A stretch of 52,316 bases of DNA from an uncultured Mediterranea sp. (GTDB lineage Bacteria > Bacteroidota > Bacteroidia > Bacteroidales > Bacteroidaceae), in the NCBI GenBank assembly GCA_945641355.1, contig CALZEQ010000022.1, forward strand, positions 1 through 52,316, read 5' to 3'. The notes below the pieces were generated by a model. It did not search any database. It had not been told where the DNA came from and saw nothing but the letters and a program-made list of their open reading frames with translations. Positions 44,776 through 52,316 of this stretch are shown piece by piece. The translations under genes were made by a program, and so were the position numbers. Within the stretch, counting starts at the first letter, position 1, and every line of letters begins with the position of its first letter.

Positions 44776-47367
44776 ATGGAACGACGAATCATCATTTTGA
44801 ATACTATTCTGTTGTGTCTGCTCCTCTTCCTTTCCACGGGAGTGTCTGCTCAGATTAGGGGTGTCATTACCGACTCATTGACGCATGAACCGTTGATGTA
44901 CATCACTGTACAGTATGAGGGAAAAGGCGTAGGAGCGATATCCAATGCACAAGGAGAGTACGAAGTCGAGACCCGCAAGGGCTGGAACGAACTGACCTTC
45001 TCTGCGGTAGGTTACGTCACCAAGCGCATCCGCTTTGCTCCGGGTACCAAGGTACTGAATGTCCAGATGAAGTCAGACGACATCATGCTGAGTGAGGTGG
45101 TAGTCAAGCCCCAAAAGGAGAAATACTCACGCAAGAACAATCCAGCTGTGGAGTTCATGAAGAAGGTGATTGCCGGCAAGCGGGCGTTGAAGCTGGAGGA
45201 GAACGACTACTATCAGTACCAGAAGTACGAGAAGATGAAGATGTCCATCAACGATGTCACTCCGGACAAGATGGAGAAAGGCATCTACAAGAAGTTCTCC
45301 TTCTTCAAGGATCAGGTGGAAATCTCTCCCAAAACCAACAAGCCCATTCTCCCCATCTCCATCAAGGAGACGGCTTCTAAAACCATCTATCGCAAGAATC
45401 CCAAAAGCGAAAAGACCATCATCGAAGGTATGAACTCCACGGGTATCGAGGAGTTTTTCAGTACGGGTGATATGTTGGGCACCATCCTGAACGATGTCTT
45501 TTCCGACGTGAATATCTACGACGACGATATCCGTCTGCTGCAGCGTCGTTTTGTCAGCCCCATCGGCAAAGGGGCCATCACGTTCTACAAATACTATCTG
45601 ATGGATACCCTCATGGTGGATAAGCAGGAGTGTGTCCACCTGACATTCGTCCCGCAGAATCCGCAAGACTTTGGCTTCACCGGCCACCTCTACGTGGTCA
45701 AGGACTCTACCTATGCCGTCCGCAAATGTACCATGAATCTGCCTAAGAAGACAGGTGTCAACTTTGTGGAAAATCTTGATATCGTACAGGAATTCACCCA
45801 ACTGCCGGACAGCAACTGGGTGTTGACGGATGACGATATGACCGTGGAACTTCACTTCATGAAGGGTATTCAGGGATTGGAAGTGCAACGTACAACCAAA
45901 TACAGCGACTACCAGTTTGACGAGATAGAGCCCCGCCTTTTCCGTCTGAAGGGTAGTGTCATCAAGGAGGCCAACATGCTGGCCAAGAGCGACGAGTATT
46001 GGGCCAAGGTTCGCCAAGTACCGCTCACCAAGAAGGAGAGCACGATGGATGTCTTCATGAACCGCATCGAGCAGATACCGGGCTTCAAGTATGTCATCTT
46101 CGGTGCCAAGGCATTGATTGAGAACTTTGTGGAGACAGGTACCAAGGAGCATCCCAGCAAGTTCGATATCGGTCCTATCAATACCATCATGACCAGCAAC
46201 TACGTCAACGGAACCCGTTTTCGTCTCAGTGGTATGACTACCGGCAACCTCGACCCCCACTGGAGTTTCAGCGGCTATGGAGCCTACGGTACCAAGGATA
46301 AGAAGTGGTTCTACTCCGGCGAGGCAGCCTACTCCTTCAACAAGCGCGACTATGTGCTGTGGGAGTTTCCGAAGCATTATTTGGGCTTCCGCTATACCTA
46401 TGATGTAATGTCGCCCAGTGACAAGTATCTGGAGACTGATAAGGACAACCTTTTCGTAGGCTGGAAGTGGACTACCGTCGACCAGATGTCCTATCTGCGC
46501 GATGCTACGCTGACCTACGAACTGGAGATGAACACCGGCTTCTCCGTCAAAGCCTTTGCCCGCCACCGCAACGACCAGCCTGCAGGCATCCTGCAGTATT
46601 GGCGCAACGACGGTTCCACGCTGGGTGTTTGGAGCGAAGAGAATACGTTTGTCAAGGATATGACCACTACCGAGCTGGGTGTCACCCTGCGTTTTGCACC
46701 CGGTGAGACCTTTGTCAATACCAAGCAGCGTCGTGTCCCCGTATCGTTGGATGCCCCCATCTTCTCCATCTCCCATACCATGGGCTTGAAGGGAGTGCTG
46801 GGCGGTGAGTACAACTTCAATTTGACCGAGGCCAGCATCCGCAAGCGCTTTTGGTTTGGTTCGTGGGGCAAACTGGATGTCACGGCCCGTGCCGGTGCAC
46901 AATGGAACACCGTTCCCTTCCCCTTGCTCAATCTGCCGATGGCCAACTTGTCATACATCACACAGCTCAACGAATCCTTCTCGCTCATCAATAACATGGA
47001 GTTCCTCAACGACCGTTATGCCTCTTTGGCACTGACCTACGACATGAACGGCAAGCTCTTCAACCGCATTCCGCTCATCAAGAAGCTGAAGTGGCGCGAG
47101 ACCTTCCGTGTGCGTGGCTTGTGGGGTACGCTCACCGACAAGAACAATCCTTACAAGAGTGCCAATGACGAGTTGTTCCTCTTTCCCACACGCAATGGGG
47201 TTCCTACCAGTTACGTGATGGGCAGCGACCCTTATGTAGAGGCCAGTGTAGGTATCTATAACATCTTCAAGCTGCTGCATATCGAGTACGTGCGTCGTCT
47301 TACTTATACCGATATTCCCGGCACCAAGAAGGGCGGCATCCGTTTCATGATTCTAATGATATTCTAA
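44776..47367 (+). CDS. DUF5686 / carboxypeptidase-regulatory-like domain outer-membrane protein
   Basis: An 863-residue exported protein with signal peptide (ILNTILLCLLLFLSTGVSAQ). Residues ~25-110 are a carboxypeptidase-D-regulatory-like plug-type domain (IRGVITDSLTHEPLMYITV, VGAISNAQGEYEV), common on Bacteroidota surface proteins, ending in SEVVVKPQKEKY. The remaining ~750 residues are the DUF5686 region, with many alternating aromatic/polar strands and a C-terminal aromatic (IRFMILMIF), consistent with an outer-membrane barrel. Function unknown. It is followed by rarA after 14 bases. Confidence 0.85.
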   Translation: MERRIIILNTILLCLLLFLSTGVSAQIRGVITDSLTHEPLMYITVQYEGKGVGAISNAQGEYEVETRKGWNELTFSAVGYVTKRIRFAPGTKVLNVQMKSDDIMLSEVVVKPQKEKYSRKNNPAVEFMKKVIAGKRALKLEENDYYQYQKYEKMKMSINDVTPDKMEKGIYKKFSFFKDQVEISPKTNKPILPISIKETASKTIYRKNPKSEKTIIEGMNSTGIEEFFSTGDMLGTILNDVFSDVNIYDDDIRLLQRRFVSPIGKGAITFYKYYLMDTLMVDKQECVHLTFVPQNPQDFGFTGHLYVVKDSTYAVRKCTMNLPKKTGVNFVENLDIVQEFTQLPDSNWVLTDDDMTVELHFMKGIQGLEVQRTTKYSDYQFDEIEPRLFRLKGSVIKEANMLAKSDEYWAKVRQVPLTKKESTMDVFMNRIEQIPGFKYVIFGAKALIENFVETGTKEHPSKFDIGPINTIMTSNYVNGTRFRLSGMTTGNLDPHWSFSGYGAYGTKDKKWFYSGEAAYSFNKRDYVLWEFPKHYLGFRYTYDVMSPSDKYLETDKDNLFVGWKWTTVDQMSYLRDATLTYELEMNTGFSVKAFARHRNDQPAGILQYWRNDGSTLGVWSEENTFVKDMTTTELGVTLRFAPGETFVNTKQRRVPVSLDAPIFSISHTMGLKGVLGGEYNFNLTEASIRKRFWFGSWGKLDVTARAGAQWNTVPFPLLNLPMANLSYITQLNESFSLINNMEFLNDRYASLALTYDMNGKLFNRIPLIKKLKWRETFRVRGLWGTLTDKNNPYKSANDELFLFPTRNGVPTSYVMGSDPYVEASVGIYNIFKLLHIEYVRRLTYTDIPGTKKGGIRFMILMIF

Positions 47368-47381
47368 TCCCTTTCGAACGT

Positions 47382-48650
47382 ATGCAACCTTTAGCAGAAC
47401 GTCTGCGTCCCAAAACTTTGGACGACTATATCGGTCAGCGGCATCTGGTAGGTCCCGGTGCTGTCTTGCGTCAGATGATTGATGCAGGACGCATCTCTTC
47501 GTTCATCCTTTGGGGCCCTCCCGGAGTGGGCAAGACCACGTTGGCGCAGATTATTGCCAATCAACTGGACATTCCCTTCTACACGTTGAGTGCTGTCACC
47601 AGTGGAGTGAAGGACGTACGCGACGTGATAGAGCGTGCCAAGTCTTCCCGTTTCTTTTCGCAGGCCAGTCCCATCCTCTTCATCGATGAGATACATCGTT
47701 TCAGTAAATCCCAGCAAGACTCCTTGTTGGGTGCCGTAGAGCAAGGCATCGTCACCCTGATTGGTGCCACTACCGAGAACCCTTCGTTCGAGGTCATCCG
47801 CCCCCTGCTGTCGCGTTGCCAGCTCTATGTCCTGAAGTCGTTGGAGAAAGAGGACCTGCTGCAATTGTTGCAACGAGCCATTGCTACCGATACGGTTTTG
47901 AAAGAGAAGCAGATAGAACTGTGTGAGACCTCTGCTATGCTTCGTTACAGCGGCGGAGATGCCCGCAAACTGCTCAATATCCTGGAACTGGTGGTGGAGT
48001 CGGAGAGTTCCGCACAAGTAGTCATCACCGACCAGTTGGTGACCAGCCGTTTGCAGCAGAATCCCTTGGCCTACGACAAGGATGGCGAGATGCACTACGA
48101 CATCATATCAGCGTTTATCAAATCCATCCGCGGCAGTGATCCCGATGGAGCTATCTACTGGCTGGCCCGCATGGTAGAGGGTGGGGAAGACCCGGCTTTC
48201 ATAGCCCGTCGGCTGGTCATCTCCGCTTCCGAGGATATCGGATTGGCCAATCCCAATGCCCTCCTGCTGGCCAATGCTTGTTTTGATACCGTCATGAAAG
48301 TAGGTTGGCCCGAAGGACGTATCCCCTTGGCCGAGACCACCATCTATCTGGCTACCAGTCCCAAGAGCAACTCTGCCTATATGGCTATCAACGATGCGTT
48401 GGAACTGGTCCGGCAGACCGGTAACCTGCCGGTACCGTTGCACTTGCGCAATGCCCCCACTAAGTTGATGAAGCAGCTGGGGTACGGCGACAACTACAAG
48501 TATGCCCACGACTATCCCGGCCACTTTGTCCGTCAGCAGTTCCTGCCCGATGAACTGGCTGACCGTCACATTTGGACTCCCCAGCCCAATGCCGCCGAAC
48601 AGAAACACAAGGAACGGATGCAGCAACTTTGGGGAGACCGTTTTCAATAA
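47382..48650 (+). CDS. rarA: Replication-associated recombination ATPase
   Basis: A 422-residue AAA+ protein of the RarA/MgsA/WRNIP1 family, which acts at stalled replication forks. ERLRPKTLDDYIGQRHLVG is the family-typical start; Walker A is LWGPPGVGKTTLAQ, Walker B ILFIDEIHRFSKSQQD, sensor 1 LIGATTENPSFE, arginine-finger region LLSRCQLY. The C-terminal tetramerisation domain has SIRGSDPDGAIYWLARMVEG and ASEDIGLANP. Length is normal. Confidence 0.95.
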   Translation: MQPLAERLRPKTLDDYIGQRHLVGPGAVLRQMIDAGRISSFILWGPPGVGKTTLAQIIANQLDIPFYTLSAVTSGVKDVRDVIERAKSSRFFSQASPILFIDEIHRFSKSQQDSLLGAVEQGIVTLIGATTENPSFEVIRPLLSRCQLYVLKSLEKEDLLQLLQRAIATDTVLKEKQIELCETSAMLRYSGGDARKLLNILELVVESESSAQVVITDQLVTSRLQQNPLAYDKDGEMHYDIISAFIKSIRGSDPDGAIYWLARMVEGGEDPAFIARRLVISASEDIGLANPNALLLANACFDTVMKVGWPEGRIPLAETTIYLATSPKSNSAYMAINDALELVRQTGNLPVPLHLRNAPTKLMKQLGYGDNYKYAHDYPGHFVRQQFLPDELADRHIWTPQPNAAEQKHKERMQQLWGDRFQ

Positions 48651-48754
48651 CCTCAATGTGCTGGTGACAGCGTCACCATAAAAGAAGGCAAGCCCCCAAC
48701 CATGGCAATGCAGGTCGCTGTGGGAGTAGAATTTCCTGAGATAGCTGTTGATGT

Positions 48755-49819
48755 TTATTCGTTTGCGGCTGCTAAGGCCGAGTATTTCGCACATAATGTT
48801 AATCCTTTGTTTACAAATCCTCCGCTGAAGTGGCGGCGTATGATATCTGCATAACGGTAATCTGAAGGCTGGGCGATTTTCTTCCGCTGGTAGTCGATGA
48901 CGGAGAATGCATCATCGAAGAGTCCATCGGAAAGGTTGTTGGAACGATAGAAGTCATCCATAAACTGCAGTACATGGAGCGTAGCCTGACGCACTGTATA
49001 CACCTTACCGTCCGGTATCACGATATTGCTGCCGTCCAGGTCGTAATGGGCCGCATTCTTGTAGTTGGCACTGGCCATCACCTGGTCGGCCGAACTGAAC
49101 TTCTGCCTTGGTGTAGCTGTGAGCCAGACCAGAAGCAATTGGGCAAACTGTACGTCGCGCACGTCGATGCCCTCCTTCTGCAAGGGGTTGAGGTCTATCA
49201 TGCGTAGTTCAATGTGGTTCACACCATTGTTCCGCAAGTTGTCCAGTGTATTCTCGCCTCTCGGTTTCAAGCGTATGGGGTAATAGAGCTCTGAGGGTGC
49301 CGAAATCCATCCATCGTCCACATACTGTTGGATGCAACCGGCATAGGCGGCTATGCTGCTATAGTCGAGCACCGGAGCGAAAGCGTTCCAGTAGCCCATC
49401 TCCGAGCACCTGACTGAAGCAAACCCTGAGAATTGGTCGCCTCCCGTACGTCCGGTCTCGAAGAACGAGGTGTCCATCAGCGGTGAAGCGGCTGTCAATG
49501 CTACCAATATCCACCCGTATGCCACAAGCCGTTCTGCCAAATCCAGATAGAGCCGGCTCTCATACTCCCGGTACGCTGCGTTCTCCTCTCCCTTCTCTAT
49601 ATGCTTCCCTGTTTCGACCTCATAGTTGCGGCGCAGCAGGTCGCCCGAGAAGGAGTAGTTGAAGTGGATGCCCGATAAGGTCATCTTATAGCGCCCATAA
49701 CGGCCTGACAGATACTCGCGGTAGCGTGTTTTCTGCTGCAGGTTGCCCTGGAACTGGGCTACGGGGATGTCATTCTCATCCCTGATGTAGGGAGGGTTGG
49801 AGAATGGCCACAGGTATTT
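48755..49819 (-). pseudogene. Glutamate-cysteine ligase, truncated at its N-terminus
   Basis: The minus-strand frame from 49819 to 48755 encodes the C-terminal ~350 residues of a gamma-glutamylcysteine synthetase. KYLWPFSNPPYIRDENDIPV opens it, then MTLSGIHFNYSFS, the E. coli GshA-type block with SGIHxN. LKPRGENTLDNLRNNGVNHI, HIELRMIDLNPL and YSALAAANE follow. The N-terminal part of the enzyme is absent: a TGA (49822-49820) immediately precedes KYLW and the sequence beyond is an ATP-grasp gene in another frame. The first in-frame ATG is at 49684, inside the conserved domain. Glutathione-type synthesis from this copy should be lost. Confidence 0.8.
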
Positions 49820-50321
49820 TCAACTTCCACGTATTGCTGGCACCCACACCGTTGTCGGGTTTCACAATGACCGGATAACCCACTTTGGCACAAAAGGCCA
49901 CTGCTTCGTCCAGACTGTCAATGAGGTGGAAACGGGCCGTCTTCACCTTGGCGCGTTTGTAGCCCGACTTCATTTGCGACTTCAGCTTGACGGCATCCAT
50001 ATCGGCGCTCTTCCAGCCCGAAGTGATGTTGAAGTCCGTCCGCAACCGGGCCTCCAGCAGCAGCCAGTATTCGTTCTGGCTCTCTATGTGGTCTATCCTG
50101 CCGTAGTGACCTATGTAGTAGCCGGTGGCGCGATACACCTGCTCGTAGTCCTCCAGCGAGGTGACGTAATAATATTCTGTGAGCGATGCTTTGACCTCCT
50201 GTGCAAGGTCCTCGTAGGGTGCGTCGCCGATGCCGAGCACTTGGATTCCCAGCGACTTGAGCCGGTTGCAGAAGTTCCAGAAGTGCAGGGGAAAGTGTGG
50301 GGAAATGAATATGACGTTCAT
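49776..50321 (-). pseudogene. ATP-grasp enzyme, truncated at its C-terminus
   Basis: MNVIFISPHFPLHFWNFCNR opens an ATP-grasp protein with a pre-ATP-grasp domain; the first nucleotide-binding lysine strand and loop are present (VGYPVIVKPDNGVGASNTWK), but coding similarity stops there. The frame then runs for ~16 codons through glutamate-cysteine ligase sequence in the wrong frame and ends at 49776 after ILQPSLHQG. Only 181 of probably ~390 residues remain; the Mg-binding and catalytic half is missing. Middle member of a three-gene broken operon, 35 bases after the esterase remnant. Confidence 0.8.
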
Positions 50322-50356
50322 AGCTTTCCTGATTTGTTTATTGTATAGTTTTATGG

Positions 50357-51103
50357 TTATTCCCAGAGAAAGTGCATCCAGTGGGGCACTTCATGCTGCC
50401 AGGAGGCTTCGTTGTGGTCGCCTCCTTCATTGCGTAGCAGATAGGTTCTGGCTCCTTTCTGTTGTGCGAGCCACTCCACTTCGCGGATGCGGTTCTCCAG
50501 TCCGGAATTGTAGTGGAGCTCGTTCGTCCCCCAAGAGAAGAAGATGCGGGTATCGGGGTTCAGCACACCGCCCGTGATGTCGCTGCGGAAGTAGTCCATG
50601 GCAGGCTGTATGGCGGGAGAGATGACAGCTGCTTTTGAGAACACCTGATTGAACTTCACGATGCCATAGAGTGCCATCATGCCACCCATCGAATAGCCGG
50701 CAATGGCCGTCGCCTCCCGTTGCGGACAGGTGCGGTAGGTGGTGTCGATGTAGGGTTTCAACTCTTCGGCTACCCATTCAAAGGTTTGGTGACCCCGTCC
50801 GGGGATGTGCCCGTAGATGCGCGATTCCACTTCGTACGGGCAATACTCACAGACACGGGTCCAGTCGTCCTTGGCACACTCTATGCCGACCACGATGAGA
50901 CGCTTCTACCAAGAGTCGAGAAACTCCTTCAGTCCAAGCGACTTGCCGAAGGTGGCATCTGCATCGAAGAAAAGGTTATGCCCGTCAAACATGTAAAGCA
51001 CCGCATACCGTTCATTGGTTTCGCTGTAGTTATCCGGCAGATAGAGATGAATGCGGCGGTTATCGTTGGCAGCCTTATTCCAAAAATCAAATTTCTGTAC
51101 CAT
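50357..51103 (-). pseudogene. Alpha/beta-hydrolase (esterase D-like) interrupted by one in-frame amber codon
   Basis: One reading frame from 51103 to 50357 encodes a complete ~248-residue Fes/esterase-like hydrolase except for a single TAG at 50908-50906. Before it: NRRIHLYLPDNY and RYAVLYMFDGHNLF; after it, without a frame change: KRLIVVGIECAKDDW, nucleophile elbow AIAGYSMGGMMALYG, FFSWGTNEL and catalytic His in EGGDHNEASWQHE. The context LDSW-stop-KRLIVVG suggests a CAG-to-TAG or similar change. Both flanking genes of the operon are also broken, supporting pseudogene status rather than recoding. Confidence 0.8.
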
Positions 51104-51151
51104 TTGTATTCGTGATAAGCTTATTGTTTGCTATTTTGCTATTTTTGGTCG

Positions 51152-51218
51152 CAAATCTATGGACAATAGTATTTTTTCCAAATGATTTGTGTGGTTATAG
51201 AAAAATATTCTATTTTTG
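51152..51218. promoter_or_regulatory. Divergent promoters: broken operon (-) and Lrp gene (+)
   Basis: Leftward: TTTG at 51182-51179 and TAGATTTG at 51159-51152 (19 bases apart). Rightward: TTTG at 51186-51189 and TATTTTTG at 51211-51218 (21 bases). The two -33 boxes nearly touch, so one bound regulator could affect both directions. Confidence 0.6.
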
Positions 51219-51249
51219 CATTGTAATCAGAATATTTCACTATATCACT

Positions 51250-51729
51250 ATGCCTAATAAGCCAATTGTTGACACACTGGATGAGACTGACATCAAAATT
51301 TTGAGATGTCTGCAACAGGATGCCCGTCTGACCATCAAGGAACTTGCATCGAAGGTGATGCTGAGTGCCACTCCAGTCTTCGAGCGCATCAAACGTATGG
51401 AGCGCGAAGGCTATATAAAAAGGTATGCGACGATACTTGATGCAGAAAAACTGCACAAGGGTTTCATCGTTTTTTGCCGCGTGAAACTTCGCCCCCTTAA
51501 CAAGCAAGTGGCCCAGGAGTTCTGCGAAACCATTCGAGGAATCAATGAGGTGACCGAGTGTTACAACATCTCCGGACAGTATGACTACCTGCTGAAAGTC
51601 CATGCACCTGATATGAAGTGCTATCAGGAGTTTGTCCTCAATGTACTTGGGCAGTTGCCCATGCTGAGCTCGTTGGAATCTACTTTCGTCATGGAGGAAA
51701 TCAAGAATGATTTCGGTGTGGCCATATAA
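51250..51729 (+). CDS. Lrp/AsnC-family transcriptional regulator
   Basis: A 159-residue regulator with N-terminal winged helix-turn-helix (LDETDIKILRCLQQDARLTI, then VMLSATPVFERIKRMEREG) and a C-terminal RAM (ligand-binding/oligomerisation) domain (GFIVFCRVKLRP, EVTECYNISGQYDYLLKV). Lrp-like proteins sense amino acids and often control the divergent neighbour; here that neighbour is the broken ATP-grasp/GCL operon. Start MPNKPIVD at 51250 was preferred; the open frame upstream includes the promoter. Confidence 0.92.
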   Translation: MPNKPIVDTLDETDIKILRCLQQDARLTIKELASKVMLSATPVFERIKRMEREGYIKRYATILDAEKLHKGFIVFCRVKLRPLNKQVAQEFCETIRGINEVTECYNISGQYDYLLKVHAPDMKCYQEFVLNVLGQLPMLSSLESTFVMEEIKNDFGVAI

Positions 51730-51947
51730 TGTTGCTTGAATCGGTCGCATTCCCTACCAGCTACCAACGCCCTACCAACTCCCAATCAAACCCGCCTCTC
51801 CTTCGTTCCTATAGAACGACCAACGGACGGAGATGTACCGGCTTTGGCGGGAAGCAGAGAATGAGAAAATATTCCACAATCTTATGTACATTTCCAAACT
51901 CACTTGGAAGTCCACTCTTCATACTCCTTCTCGTTGAAACCTTCAGT
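51730..51947. other. Intergenic region before the IS element
   Basis: About 218 bases with no gene I can support. A short ORF (51729-51965, plus) overlaps the Lrp stop and the IS end and looks random. Confidence 0.5.
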
Positions 51948-52316
51948 ACCCGTTGGCGGAATTAAGTTAGTGCGTACTTAATTCGCCCTATGGGTTTGTC
52001 ATTAATGTAATTGATATATTGTAACACGGTCAGCGCACTAATTTTGCCAATTATTCTGGCAAACAGACCGCGTGTATCTTTAGCATAGTTTCTGATGACC
52101 ATAAACTGATCATTGAGTTGTGAAAACAAGGTTTCAATTCTCTTCCTGGCCTTCGCAAAAGGAATGAAAGTAGGTTTCCAGTCCTTTTGGTTTAGCCGGT
52201 ATGGACATTCGAGTTTAATGTTTGCTGTCTCAAAGAGGTCTAATTGTACCTCTGCACTGAGATAACCTTTATCTCCAACTATGCTGCAGTCATGATAAAC
52301 CTGCCTGATATCTTTG
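51948..52316 (-). mobile_element. IS982-family insertion sequence, 3' portion (runs off window)
   Basis: Begins at the terminal repeat ACCCGTTGGCGGAATTAA (51948-51965), matching the repeat at the window start, and contains the transposase C-terminus. A hairpin, GAATTAAGT (51959-51967) with ACTTAATTC (51976-51984), extended by GGC/GCC, covers the transposase stop and may act as a terminator. No target duplication can be read because the other end is outside the window. Confidence 0.8.
51962..52316 (-). CDS. IS982-family transposase, C-terminal 117 residues (partial)
   Basis: The minus-strand frame is open from the window edge to TAA at 51964-51962. Visible DDE-type blocks include SIVGDKGYLSAEVQLDLFE (second catalytic region), AKARKRIETLFSQL with the third acidic residue, NYAKDTRGLFARIIGKISAL, and the typical IS982 ending INDKPIGRIKYALT. 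The N-terminal half lies beyond the window. Transcribed toward the left, so in the same orientation as the IS end at bases 1-52. Confidence 0.88.
   Translation of the reverse strand, partial: KDIRQVYHDCSIVGDKGYLSAEVQLDLFETANIKLECPYRLNQKDWKPTFIPFAKARKRIETLFSQLNDQFMVIRNYAKDTRGLFARIIGKISALTVLQYINYINDKPIGRIKYALT

Noticed and set aside
45127..46902. 591-codon minus-strand ORF under the DUF5686 gene
   Set aside because: Antisense shadow; composition is His/Val/Asp-rich with no family blocks, while the plus-strand product has a signal peptide and known domains.
50357..51103. Two separate esterase-related genes
   Set aside because: Both pieces are in the same frame with one TAG between them and together make one full-length hydrolase.
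51729..51965. 78-codon plus-strand ORF after the Lrp gene
   Set aside because: Overlaps the Lrp stop and the IS terminus; sequence looks random (Ser/Thr/Arg-rich).

Overview
The window looks like a complete contig from a gut-type Bacteroidales genome, probably Bacteroidaceae. The evidence is Bacteroidota promoters (TTTG-like -33 and TAnnTTTG -7 boxes) in front of many genes, a fused BioB-BioA enzyme, a PPi-dependent phosphofructokinase, a DUF5686 protein, an inositol-lipid gene set, and glycoside hydrolase/esterase genes for complex plant glycans. Both ends of the window carry ends of an IS982-family element, so the contig probably stops where this repeated element could not be resolved.

Layout. 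1-52: IS end. 119-988: AraC regulator. 1076-1240: possible structured small RNA. 1301-3032 (-): GGGtGRT protein with an IscU/NifU-like scaffold. 3376-5968: PPi-PFK and a GH25 lysozyme-like protein. 6108-8851: NtrC-type response regulator and histidine kinase. 9038-14546: six-gene inositol phospholipid operon. 14563-16530 (-): PrmA and type I asparaginase. 16891-19224: orphan histidine kinase. 19217-24968 (-): biotin operon (small basic protein, BioAB, BioF, BioG, BioC, BioD). 25021-27786: sulfur-amino-acid region with a PLP gamma-synthase-like enzyme diverging from a chimeric ThiF-like gene, DsrE and TusA. 27842-32436: FabD, a WecA/MraY-like transferase, an S9 peptidase and tRNA-Phe. 32747-42179: carbohydrate-active operon (GH43-CBM6-CE1, two further esterases, and a 1607-residue esterase-GH95-GH43 protein). 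42136-48650: ECF sigma factor, TRIC-like channel, divergent UDP-GlcNAc 2-epimerase homologue, DUF5686 protein, RarA. 48755-51103 (-): decaying operon of three broken genes (esterase with an in-frame amber codon, ATP-grasp enzyme and glutamate-cysteine ligase both truncated at one junction). 51250-51729: Lrp/AsnC regulator. 51962-end (-): IS982 transposase C-terminus.

How the genes work together. The biotin operon holds every late step from malonyl-ACP methyl ester to biotin. The inositol operon makes inositol-1-phosphate and carries the nucleotidyl, CDP-alcohol, ATP-grasp, HAD and flippase-like functions expected for an inositol lipid. The CAZyme operon removes acyl and side-chain groups, probably from a decorated xylan, but has no SusC/SusD or sensor beside it.

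Most noteworthy: an in-frame BioB/ThiF chimera at 26343, an out-of-frame ATP-grasp/GCL deletion junction near 49820, an amber-interrupted esterase, a possible small RNA at 1076-1240, a small basic ORF leading the biotin operon, the trimodular CAZyme, and unusual active-site residues in the epimerase homologue, the HAD protein and the CDP-alcohol transferase. All functional calls come from reading the sequence and recalling families; no database search was run.
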